Shown: piece after piece, positions 1-7,518 of the stretch | Numbering within the stretch: position 1 is the first letter of the stretch | Layout of the letters: each line of letters begins with the position of its first letter | Assembly (NCBI GenBank): GCA_024278015.1 | Contig: JAJRUC010000148.1 | Coordinates: 1-13,648 of the forward strand | Source: Chloroflexota bacterium | Lineage (GTDB): Bacteria; Chloroflexota; Anaerolineae; 4572-78 | DNA: 13,648 nucleotides | Direction: 5' to 3' | Translations under genes and position numbers: made by a program | The notes under the pieces: model-generated | What the model was told of the DNA's origin: nothing | The model's database searches: none | The model's input: the letters and a program-made list of their open reading frames with translations, nothing else

Positions 1-174
1 AGACAAAGGGATATTTTCGGCTGCACGCCATTGTCCAGAGAAGAAATTGCCCTTTGGTGTTCAAGTGATGCATTCAATGCACAAGTTGAACACTATATCA
101 GAGAGGCAACCGAAAAGCAAATAAGCTGTATTTTTTCGGGCAAGAGACAGCACCCTCTGCTACAAGGCAAATAA
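1..174 (+). CDS. C-terminal end of an unidentified protein (partial)
   Basis: An open frame runs from the first base of the window to a TAA at 172-174 and gives 57 residues with no start inside the window. The composition looks protein-like (acidic and aromatic residues, segment PLSREEIALW, helix-like VEHYIREATEKQ) and no other frame here gives a better product. It would be convergent with the minus-strand lipoprotein gene that ends at 252. I do not recognise the family, and the reading rests only on the open frame and residue composition. No terminator is evident between the two stop codons. Confidence 0.4.
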   Translation, partial: RQRDIFGCTPLSREEIALWCSSDAFNAQVEHYIREATEKQISCIFSGKRQHPLLQGK

Positions 175-251
175 AGGCCGCAACGAGCAATGTCTTCAAT
201 GGCATGTACAAAGGGGAACCGGGTAACGCGACCAAATAACGGGTTGCGGGT

Positions 252-1469
252 TTATTGTTCTCCCGCGCGATTTTCGGCTTGCTGCACGTACTCTGCAAAC
301 ACATAGCCAAGTGGTGTGAATTTTCCGGTTTTGACATCGACCAGGTTGCCGGTGGGATACAGGTTATCGTTATAACTGAACCACACCCAACGCTGCACCA
401 ATCGATAGTCATCGGGCGCGTAGCCAATCTCATCGTCAGTAGCGGTCAACATAAAATCGAAGGATTGGGTCATGAACCGGCTCACCCGGCCCACGTCAAA
501 GCCATATTCCGGCGGCATCAGGATGCCGTATTCCGACACAATCAGCGGCTTGTCAGTTTCACCGCGAGCCGCCATCCAGCGCCTGAACGTTATTATCTGC
601 TGCCTGAATTGGTCAAAATTAGCGCTATCATCAATTTCAAACAAGGTTCCGGCGTCAACGTCGTCAAACCCCGGAGGGATGTCCACCCCCCAGGAATCAC
701 GCTCTTCGCGTAGTATAAAAAGGTGGATATTCCAAATATCGACCGGCATAGGTTGGGAAAACTGGACGTAGTATGATTGTAAAATATTTTCAAGATACCG
801 AAGACGCAGGGGAGTAATTTGAGAAATTCCGCCAACAGCAATTTTGGCTGTGGGGTCGGCGGTTTTTATAGCGACGTAGGTGTCGTGATACAGACGGGCA
901 TAATCGGCGGGGAGAACATTATCTTGCCATTTCACATCCGGTTCATTGGCGACAAGCCATAACAGGCCCGGAAATTTTGTGGCGAAACCGGCAATATCCG
1001 AAAGAGGTGGCGCAATATCATCATTCTGAAATCGAATCATCGGCGCAAATTCAATATCGGGTGGGTAGGCGGTCGATTGCAGACGCCATGTCAAATACCA
1101 GCCCACGCCCAGTTGTTGCAGGCGTTGTCCCAGGGCGGGGTCGTGACTGATGGATGATTCCAGCGGGATGCCGAGACCAAAGCGTTGGCGCAAAGTATAC
1201 ATTCCGGTTGAAGCTAAAATTGAAGAGGTAATAACGGCTGGTGTGGGGGGTAGCGATGGGGTTAAGGTTGGCTGCCCGACGGCAATTTGCGTCGGTTGGG
1301 CAACATCAACATCAGGGAAAACCGCATGCACGGTGGCTGTTGGCTGAAGGTCATCCGAAGACAGGGGAGAGAAAGAACAGGCGGTCAGCATTCCACCTAT
1401 AACAAGCAGAAAACTACCGCCAAGATATACCCGTCGAGAAATATTATATATCAAAGACATCGAAGACAT
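252..1469 (-). CDS. Lipoprotein with a clan GH-A glycosidase-like domain
   Basis: A 405-aa predicted lipoprotein. A basic N-terminus is followed by a hydrophobic stretch and a lipobox LTAC with the acylated Cys at residue 31. A Pro/Thr-rich linker covers about 40-85, then a globular domain. Two features are typical of retaining clan GH-A TIM-barrel glycosidases: an ANEPD motif (Glu176, acid/base position) and LIVSEYG (Glu313, nucleophile position). The protein is therefore likely surface-anchored and acts on, or binds, a polysaccharide; the substrate cannot be read from sequence. The gene starts only 5 bp after the epimerase stop, so it is translated from the polysaccharide operon. A second ATG three codons downstream (1460) is an equally good start, and neither has a strong ribosome binding site. 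Domain assignment is from motifs only. Confidence 0.85.
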   Translation of the reverse strand: MSSMSLIYNISRRVYLGGSFLLVIGGMLTACSFSPLSSDDLQPTATVHAVFPDVDVAQPTQIAVGQPTLTPSLPPTPAVITSSILASTGMYTLRQRFGLGIPLESSISHDPALGQRLQQLGVGWYLTWRLQSTAYPPDIEFAPMIRFQNDDIAPPLSDIAGFATKFPGLLWLVANEPDVKWQDNVLPADYARLYHDTYVAIKTADPTAKIAVGGISQITPLRLRYLENILQSYYVQFSQPMPVDIWNIHLFILREERDSWGVDIPPGFDDVDAGTLFEIDDSANFDQFRQQIITFRRWMAARGETDKPLIVSEYGILMPPEYGFDVGRVSRFMTQSFDFMLTATDDEIGYAPDDYRLVQRWVWFSYNDNLYPTGNLVDVKTGKFTPLGYVFAEYVQQAENRAGEQ

Positions 1470-1474
1470 GGTGG

Positions 1475-2434
1475 TTAATTGCGATGATAGTCAATCACCC
1501 GCATCAAAATATCGTTGAGCGATAATGTGGGCTGCCAATCAATTATTTGTTGTATTTTTGCGATACTGGGAACGCGCCGCATCATGTCTTCAAAGCCGGG
1601 AGCGTAGGCTTGCTCATAGGGGATGTATTGAATGGTTGACGAGCTGCCGGTCAAGTCAATGATTCGTTCAGCCAATTCGGTAATAGTGACTTCTTGTGGA
1701 TTACCGATGTTAAAGACCTGGCCTTCGGCGGCAAGCGTCTCGGCGAGGACGGCCATCGCTTTGACTACATCGCTGACATCGCAGAAGCATCGTGATTGAT
1801 TGCCGGAGCCGTGAACGGTCAATGGGACGCCGGTCAGGGCTTGCTGCACAAAACGGGGGACAACCATTCCATAACGTCCGGTCTGTCGCGGGCCGACGGT
1901 ATTAAACAAGCGGAAGATGATGGTGGATACCTGCCGTTCATGATAATAGGCCTGGGCCAGATATTCATCCATCGCTTTTGAGGCGGCGTAGCTCCAACGG
2001 CTTTTGGTGGTGGGGCCTAACAGACGGTCATCATCTTCACTAAAGGGAACCCGGGTTCCCTTGCCGTACACTTCCGACGTAGAGGCAATCAATATTCTTT
2101 TCTGGTGTCGGGCCACGGCTCGCATAACAGTTTCCGTACCAAAGACATTGGTTTCGATGGTGCGAACCGGGCTTTCGAGAATTAATTCGACACCAACGGC
2201 GGCGGCCAGATGGAATATCACGTCATGCCGAAGGACCAACTCATCCACACGGTTATGGTCGAGAATCGTCCCCTGGGCGAATTCAAACTGGTTATTTTGT
2301 TTTAGATGAGCGATGTTCGCCAATTGTCCGGTTGATAAATCATCCAGTACCGTAACAGCATGGCCGGAAGAAAGTAAATGTTCGCTCAGGTGGCTGCCGA
2401 TGAATCCGGCCCCACCGGTAATCAAAGCACGCAT
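1475..2434 (-). CDS. NAD-dependent nucleotide-sugar epimerase/dehydratase
   Basis: A 319-aa extended short-chain dehydrogenase/reductase. The start at 2434 (MRALITGGAGFIGSH) is preferred over an upstream start at 2530 because it places the GGAGFIG NAD-binding loop at residues 7-13 and has GGGGAG about 9 bp upstream. The longer version would run into the preceding gene. Catalytic features are visible: STS at 118-120, and Tyr149 and Lys153 in YAASK. LFNTVGPRQTGRYGMVVPRF and a CFCDVSDVV segment are typical of the UDP-glucose 4-epimerase / UDP-glucuronate decarboxylase group. It would make an activated sugar in the cytoplasm for the surface polysaccharide handled by its neighbours. The exact substrate is not determinable. 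Its 5' end lies 16 bp after the Wzz-like stop codon. Confidence 0.92.
   Translation of the reverse strand: MRALITGGAGFIGSHLSEHLLSSGHAVTVLDDLSTGQLANIAHLKQNNQFEFAQGTILDHNRVDELVLRHDVIFHLAAAVGVELILESPVRTIETNVFGTETVMRAVARHQKRILIASTSEVYGKGTRVPFSEDDDRLLGPTTKSRWSYAASKAMDEYLAQAYYHERQVSTIIFRLFNTVGPRQTGRYGMVVPRFVQQALTGVPLTVHGSGNQSRCFCDVSDVVKAMAVLAETLAAEGQVFNIGNPQEVTITELAERIIDLTGSSSTIQYIPYEQAYAPGFEDMMRRVPSIAKIQQIIDWQPTLSLNDILMRVIDYHRN
2045..2060. repeat. 16-bp perfect palindrome, copy 1
   Basis: GGGAACCCGGGTTCCC lies inside the epimerase gene. Here it extends to a 20-bp palindrome (2043-2062). The same 16 bp recur in parB at 6003-6018. Both copies encode Gly-Thr-Arg-Val-Pro in the same frame. The function is unknown: a ParB or other protein binding site, or a genome-wide iterated palindrome, are possible. 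Confidence 0.75.
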
Positions 2435-2450
2435 AAAAGAATATCTCCCC

Positions 2451-3920
2451 TCAAGAAGTTGACGGCTTTTCGGCCGCCGGCTCATCATCCAACGGAGGTT
2501 GATTTTGCCAATATTCAACGGCGAATACACCGAATACGGATAACATCAAGCCGAGCGCTCCGGCTACCGCCGTATTCATTAGTCGCCTTGGGCTTATTGG
2601 CTTTTGAGGCGCCACGGCCCTGGCGGCCAAACGCACTTGCGAATCGGTGATTTGGGAGGCCAATTGGACTTCCGATAATTTCCGCTGAATAGTCGTGTAA
2701 TTTTCCCAGGTCAGGTCTCTGGCTTGCTTTAATTCCCGGCGTTGCGCAACCTGGCGCTCGAACTCGGCCTCAAGTTCCTGCAGCTCGATATCGAGCTGGT
2801 TAATTGTAGCGGCTACATCAGCCGATTGCGGTTCATAAGCAATATCAGCGGAAAACGCGGCCACCTCGTCGGAAAGCGCGGCGATGTCTTCTTCCAGGGC
2901 CACCTTACGAGCCTGGATGACCGTAATCAGACTATCTACGTCAGCCAATGACACGGTATCGGTAGCGATGTCTGTTAAGTTCAGTTGTAATTGCACCGGC
3001 ATATTCGATGAACTAGCCAACACTTTGCTGCGTAAAAACATCAGCGCCAACACGTCTCCAGCATTAGCACTTCCTGATTCGGCTGGTTGAGCCAATTGGA
3101 TGCGCATCGTTTGAGCATCAGTCAGCCAAGCTTCAACAAGTTGAAGTTTGGCGTATTTAGTTTCCAACAACTGCCGAACTTCATTTTGCTTGAGAGAATA
3201 TAAATACAGGGGAACCTTTTCTGCCCGTGCAGCCTGGTCACGCAAAGACTGGATCTGGTCTTTCTTTACCGCGATTTCACGTTCCAAAGAAGCTTGTTGG
3301 TTATCAGACAAGAATGTTTCCCAAGTCACCTGCGCTTGTCGATAAGCCTCACCTACATCGGCCGCCTGATTTTGCACTTCAAGCAACAGACCTTCCTGGC
3401 CGTTGCCATACAGTGTATTAACATAATCCACATACAGTTCGGCCCAAATATTAGCCAACCGGGCTGCGACTTCCGGGCTGCGGTCTTTTACCTGTATAGC
3501 AATCACATCGCCACTACTCGTCGCTTCCACTTTTTTCTGTAGAACAAAAATATTTTGAGCCTCGGCCGGCAAAATATCTCCAGCTTGCTGCATGACAGAC
3601 GCGGTCAAATCACTGTTACTAACCAGACTGACCAGAGTATCCTGATAGCCTTTTTGGTTGAGCTGGTCATCGACAGTAGTCTGAAATTTCGGTTCAAACG
3701 AAATTTCAGTTTTGGATTTCAAAATAATGACGTTGGCATCAGCTTGATAAGTGGGTGATAAAAAAGAAGACACCACAAAAGCCACAACAGCAGCCAATAC
3801 AGTTACAGCAACTATCCACAGCCAATGCTTGAACAAGACAACAATATATTGACGTAAATCTATTTCGTCATCGAAATAAGGAACAACGTTTTGAATGGGA
3901 AAATTAGATGGTTGACTCAT
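2451..3920 (-). CDS. Wzz/GumC-family polysaccharide chain-length determinant
   Basis: A 489-aa polysaccharide co-polymerase. It begins with a short cytoplasmic segment containing DEIDLRQYIVVLFKHW (about 18-33), a signature of the family. A first membrane helix lies at about 32-53, followed by a long, coiled-coil-rich periplasmic/extracytoplasmic region (about 180-430). The Pro-rich stretch PQKPISPRR precedes the second membrane helix at about 448-469. The tail is short and acidic, with no Walker motifs, so there is no fused BY-kinase domain. The protein probably sets polymer length or couples synthesis to export through the adjacent permease. Its ATG overlaps the permease stop by 4 bp (ATGA) and has GAGGAA just upstream, so the two are translationally coupled. 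Confidence 0.9.
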   Translation of the reverse strand: MSQPSNFPIQNVVPYFDDEIDLRQYIVVLFKHWLWIVAVTVLAAVVAFVVSSFLSPTYQADANVIILKSKTEISFEPKFQTTVDDQLNQKGYQDTLVSLVSNSDLTASVMQQAGDILPAEAQNIFVLQKKVEATSSGDVIAIQVKDRSPEVAARLANIWAELYVDYVNTLYGNGQEGLLLEVQNQAADVGEAYRQAQVTWETFLSDNQQASLEREIAVKKDQIQSLRDQAARAEKVPLYLYSLKQNEVRQLLETKYAKLQLVEAWLTDAQTMRIQLAQPAESGSANAGDVLALMFLRSKVLASSSNMPVQLQLNLTDIATDTVSLADVDSLITVIQARKVALEEDIAALSDEVAAFSADIAYEPQSADVAATINQLDIELQELEAEFERQVAQRRELKQARDLTWENYTTIQRKLSEVQLASQITDSQVRLAARAVAPQKPISPRRLMNTAVAGALGLMLSVFGVFAVEYWQNQPPLDDEPAAEKPSTS

Positions 3921-4816
3921 AATTCCTCACTAAACCATGTTTGGTATCGATAAAAAACAATCAAGCCGACAATCAAAAAAACAACCGCAGTCACCAATGT
4001 CCGTCCCAAAAAATCGAACGCAGGGGAAGCGCCATAGTAAAGAATAATACGGTAGTTAGCAATAATGGAAGCCATTGGATTGAGGTAGTACATCCACTGC
4101 CAGACATCGACGGTGTTTCCGAATAAAGGATAGCTACGAGGCAAAATATCGAGGGAATAGAAAACTGGCGTAAGAAAGAACCCGGCCAGCAAAACAACTT
4201 CCAGAATAATTTGGATATCCCGATAGAATACATTAAATGTAGCCACCACGAAGCAGGCAGCCAACGTAAAAATCACCTGAATAATAATCATCACCGGCAG
4301 CAAAAAAGCCCAAATTGTGAACTCTACCTTAAACAGGAGCATCATCGGAATAAGGACAAGGAGGGAGAGTAGCAAATTCACCAGATTCGAAAGAACTCCT
4401 GAAACAACCAAAATTTCCTTTGGAAAATAGACTTTATTAATCAAATGGGCATTTCCAACAATACTCTGGGCCGCCGAAGACACAGAATTCGCAAAAAATT
4501 GCCACGGCAGTAATCCAACCAGCACAAATACAGGAAATTTATTAACGGCCTCACCACGCATAATGGTAAAAACCGCCGTGAAAACCACCATCATCAGCAA
4601 AGGATTCAAAAACGACCACACAACACCTAATACAGAATTCTTGTACCGAACCTTCAAATCTCGCACGACCAAATTCCGTACCAACTCCCGAAAAGACCAC
4701 AACTCCTTTACTCTGGACACAAAACGATACGGATAATTCCTTAGGCGAAAGCGAAATGAAGCATGCGGCACAACTCGTACCGTTGTATTTTGGCCTTTCT
4801 TTTCAATAATATACAT
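3917..4816 (-). CDS. ABC-2 polysaccharide export permease (Wzm/TagG-like)
   Basis: A 299-aa integral membrane protein of the O-antigen/teichoic acid exporter type. The segment ELVRNLVVRDLKVRYKNSVL followed by GVVWSFLNPLLMMVVF is the typical amphipathic entry and first membrane helix, and about six membrane segments follow. Its partner would be a Wzt-type ATPase energising export of a lipid-linked polysaccharide, but none is in this window. The start is uncertain. ATG at 4816 (MYIIEKK) has a G-rich stretch upstream. An in-frame ATG at 4873 would add 19 residues but has no ribosome binding site. It heads the polysaccharide operon and lies after the terminator of the parAB unit, so it needs its own promoter in about 4820-4930. 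I could not identify that promoter convincingly. Confidence 0.88.
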   Translation of the reverse strand: MYIIEKKGQNTTVRVVPHASFRFRLRNYPYRFVSRVKELWSFRELVRNLVVRDLKVRYKNSVLGVVWSFLNPLLMMVVFTAVFTIMRGEAVNKFPVFVLVGLLPWQFFANSVSSAAQSIVGNAHLINKVYFPKEILVVSGVLSNLVNLLLSLLVLIPMMLLFKVEFTIWAFLLPVMIIIQVIFTLAACFVVATFNVFYRDIQIILEVVLLAGFFLTPVFYSLDILPRSYPLFGNTVDVWQWMYYLNPMASIIANYRIILYYGASPAFDFLGRTLVTAVVFLIVGLIVFYRYQTWFSEEL

Positions 4817-4933
4817 ATCACACAGACCCCACCCTCGCAAAGCATACAGCGCCGTGCCGAAAATAATTCCCATAAAATTTATTCAACTAGCCACAACTCT
4901 CAGCGGCCTCACAGCGCATCTACTATCCGACAG

Positions 4934-4966
4934 AAAAATCAGCTCCATATGACATTCTGGAGCTGA
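4934..4966 (-). terminator. Rho-independent terminator of the initiator-parA-parB unit
   Basis: A 9-bp perfect stem (4939-4947 with 4958-4966, arm TCAGCTCCA) has a 10-nt loop. Read on the minus strand, it is followed directly by TTTTT (4938-4934). It lies about 110 bp past the parB stop and separates this transcript from the polysaccharide operon. Confidence 0.75.
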
Positions 4967-4988
4967 AATAATTTATGTAAAAACGAAT

Positions 4989-5047
4989 GGCGTTGCACCC
5001 GACAAATGTATTGTAGCAAAAACAAAAAAATAGGCAATTGCAACGCC
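4989..5047. repeat. 9-bp inverted repeat around a 41-nt loop
   Basis: GGCGTTGCA (4989-4997) is repeated in inverse as TGCAACGCC (5039-5047). The enclosed 41 nt are A/T-rich, with T-runs on the minus strand. It sits between the parB stop and the terminator at 4934-4966. It may stabilise the 3' end of the mRNA or be a site for a partition protein. No function can be assigned from sequence alone. Confidence 0.5.
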
Positions 5048-5078
5048 GGGGAAAACATCATCTCAAAAAACACTGTTA

Positions 5079-6683
5079 TCAAGCTAACAACACGCGGACC
5101 ATCCGCCAGGATTCTCCATACTCCAGCAACAGCAATACCTTGGCCCAATAGAGTATCTCTTCACGCACCAACCGATACATAAAATCGCCAACCCGATACT
5201 TCTCATCAACCGGCGAAACAACAATCGCCAAACCAATTTCGCCGGACCTGATTTGCTCTGCAACATCATTAATCCGTTCCATAAAACCGGCCAGTGAACT
5301 TGCTACAAGAGGATCATCTTTAAACCAAACCAACAACCGGCTCATCAAGTCCTCACCGGACATATTAACTTCACATTGTTGACGATAACTATCCGGCAGC
5401 ATATCTCGCACAAGGCCCATCGGAGGCAAAATCGTCCGCAAATCCACATCATGATTCCCGGACATCCTGGCTACCAACTCATCGAACCCACCAATCAGGT
5501 CATCTGCAATCTGTCTGATAGCCGCCAGCGTCCGCCGGGTATTTTTATCATCTATCTCCATCTTTTCCACTATCTTTTTTAGAAAATCGACATAAGCCTC
5601 GTCCCCCAGCGACATCACTTCATACGCAGCCGAAGCAGCTTGAAACAGACGTTTCTCCAATCGTTGTTCGACAGACGTGCGACTGACGCGCCGCATCATT
5701 GTCGCCGGTTGGGCAGACTCCACCAACGAGAGGACAGCGCGACCAGATAATTTCTGGTCAATCATTAACGTAATCATCCGGCGTTGCTCCACATCAGATT
5801 TCAAACGCAGGACCGGTCGCAATTGCTTCTCCGTCAACTGCGCTGCCTCAACTAAATCCTGTAATTCCGGCGACAAACTCAATAAACGCAAATAATTACG
5901 CACCATACGACCACCAACAGCCCGACCAGTAAATATTTTTACCTCTTGTCCAATTGCCGCATCCACCTCTCGTTGGGTGGGAAGTTTTATTGTGTTTTCG
6001 CCGGGAACCCGGGTTCCCATCTCCACTCGCAAACGGTCACGTAATTGCTTTACCGCCCTGGCGCGAGCAATTGCAGACAAGTCTTGCCGCGCCGCATTTT
6101 CAGCCTGCTGGCGACGCTGAATAACATTCGGGTCATCGGGAAGGGCCTCAATAACACAACGAATTCTGGAAAATTCCTGATGGCCTCGCAAAACCAATAA
6201 ATGATGCGCCCAAAAACGTCTTTCACCCTCACCAATACGATAAAATGACTGTTCAGGCTTGTCCGGGTCGGTCACCCGATATACGTTGATAGGCTGGCGC
6301 AATCCAACATATTGAATTGAACGAGCCAATGCTACCAACCCTTTATCCTCTACCACACTTGAATTTTCATCAACCGCCCCTTGGCTGTCTCCCAAAATCA
6401 ACATTGCCAGCCGGTCGCCCTCTTTGGCTAAAGTCAATAACCGGGCCATTGCCTCGCCCGGCGTAATTTTTCCGGAGACCAAGTCTTCACGCAAATCAAA
6501 CGGCAATAAATACCTCGGCTGAGAAGCATCAGGATAAATACGACCCAATTCCACTTCGTAAATCGCTTGGTCAGTGGGAACAAACCCAAAATTGGATGTC
6601 CCCATGTCCTTGACAATATCGTCAATCGTCTCAGCATCACTCCGGTCAATTCGCTGTAAATTAATTTTACGTTTTGCCACCAT
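5079..6683 (-). CDS. parB: ParB-family partition protein, long divergent form
   Basis: A 534-aa centromere-binding protein. ParB N-domain signatures are present: YPDASQPR (50-57), LARSIQYVGLRQPINVYRV (119-137), the CTPase-type box GEGERRFWAHH (151-161, like GERRFRAA), and ENAARQDLSAIARARAV (195-211, like ENxxREDLxPxE). A helix-turn-helix region follows at about 235-275. Two things are unusual. About 45-60 extra residues separate the QPR motif from the next motif, which normally follows closely. There is also a long, unrecognised C-terminal half (about 320-534). With ParA it should segregate the replicon by loading on a parS site. The gene overlaps parA by 17 bp, with GGGAG just upstream of its ATG. 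It carries one copy of the 16-bp palindrome. Confidence 0.9.
   Translation of the reverse strand: MVAKRKINLQRIDRSDAETIDDIVKDMGTSNFGFVPTDQAIYEVELGRIYPDASQPRYLLPFDLREDLVSGKITPGEAMARLLTLAKEGDRLAMLILGDSQGAVDENSSVVEDKGLVALARSIQYVGLRQPINVYRVTDPDKPEQSFYRIGEGERRFWAHHLLVLRGHQEFSRIRCVIEALPDDPNVIQRRQQAENAARQDLSAIARARAVKQLRDRLRVEMGTRVPGENTIKLPTQREVDAAIGQEVKIFTGRAVGGRMVRNYLRLLSLSPELQDLVEAAQLTEKQLRPVLRLKSDVEQRRMITLMIDQKLSGRAVLSLVESAQPATMMRRVSRTSVEQRLEKRLFQAASAAYEVMSLGDEAYVDFLKKIVEKMEIDDKNTRRTLAAIRQIADDLIGGFDELVARMSGNHDVDLRTILPPMGLVRDMLPDSYRQQCEVNMSGEDLMSRLLVWFKDDPLVASSLAGFMERINDVAEQIRSGEIGLAIVVSPVDEKYRVGDFMYRLVREEILYWAKVLLLLEYGESWRMVRVLLA
6003..6018. repeat. 16-bp perfect palindrome, copy 2 (candidate parS-like site)
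   Basis: GGGAACCCGGGTTCCC lies within parB (codons about 223-228) and is identical to the copy at 2045-2060. Its length and symmetry resemble parS sites of other ParB systems, which are 16-bp palindromes often placed close to parAB, but the sequence differs from the Spo0J parS. The centromere role is inference only. Confidence 0.6.
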
Positions 6684-7473
6684 TTACTCCCACTCTAAAT
6701 AAAAACTCCTGACAAAATTGCCGATATACCTCAGCGTAACGGCGATATTCACTACCCTCACAATACACCGCCGGCGTTTGAAGTTCAGTCGCCTCACGAA
6801 TACGTACCGAGGACGGAATAACCGTTCGGAATACCTTTTCTCTGTAAATATCTCGCACAGCCCGCTCTGTGGTTTGGTCATAGACTGTATTGGTATTAAT
6901 ATTGTTGATTAACAAGCCCACAATCCTCAAAGTCGGATTATACCATTTTTGCGCAGCCGCAATATATTTCACTGTATCAGCCAAAGCCGTACGACCTCCC
7001 GCGCCAGGGTCAACGGGAATTAGCACCAAATCAGCCGCCACAAGAGCATTCATCGTCAACCGGTCGAGGCTGGGGGGACAATCGATAATCACCCAATCAA
7101 AAAACTCGCTCAAGACAACATTATTGCTCTGCGATGCCTTCCGCAAACAACTTCGCAAACGTAACTCTCCGCCATCTATATGCACCTGACCATCCTTGAT
7201 AGCCTTCAGTTTTTGGTCCGCCGGAATCGCAAAAAGATTGGCATACTTGGTCCGCACAATCGTATTTGCCGGCGAAATATCCTCCATCAAAACTGCCGAT
7301 AAAGGCACCGAAGGCTGCCCAACACCCAAATAGCTCAAACTAAGCGTTTGTTGAGGGTCCAGATCAATAGCCAACACCTTGTAATTTAATTCTGTTAAAG
7401 CTCCGGCCAAATTAAATGCAGTAGTGCTTTTTGCCGACCCGCCCTTGAGATTCGTAACGCTAATAACTCTCAT
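6667..7473 (-). CDS. parA: ParA-family partition ATPase
   Basis: A 268-aa ParA/MinD-type ATPase. The start at 7473 (MRVISVTNLKGG) is chosen because it fits the family N-terminus; an in-frame TTG at 7494 would add seven residues. The deviant Walker A is KGGSAKST (residues 10-17), with the signature lysine and an alanine where many members have glycine. Walker A' is DLDPQQT, and Walker B is WVIIDCPPS, followed by the usual DLVLIPVDPG. There is no N-terminal helix-turn-helix, so it is of the short type that does not itself repress transcription. ATP-dependent non-specific DNA binding would position replicon copies through ParB. It lies 45 bp after the initiator gene and overlaps parB, so the three genes probably form one transcript. 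Confidence 0.95.
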   Translation of the reverse strand: MRVISVTNLKGGSAKSTTAFNLAGALTELNYKVLAIDLDPQQTLSLSYLGVGQPSVPLSAVLMEDISPANTIVRTKYANLFAIPADQKLKAIKDGQVHIDGGELRLRSCLRKASQSNNVVLSEFFDWVIIDCPPSLDRLTMNALVAADLVLIPVDPGAGGRTALADTVKYIAAAQKWYNPTLRIVGLLINNINTNTVYDQTTERAVRDIYREKVFRTVIPSSVRIREATELQTPAVYCEGSEYRRYAEVYRQFCQEFLFRVGVNGGKT

Positions 7474-7518
7474 AGTCAAAATTGTTAGCTCCAAAAAATA
7501 ACCGGGAATTACCGGAAA

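Noticed and set aside
98..433. 111-codon minus-strand open frame overlapping the lipoprotein 3' end
   Set aside because: It overlaps the lipoprotein in another frame and its translation has no recognisable character. A short hydrophobic stretch near its end is not enough.
255..713. 152-codon plus-strand open frame opposite the lipoprotein gene
   Set aside because: It is antisense to a gene with clear lipobox and catalytic motifs, and its product looks like a shadow translation.
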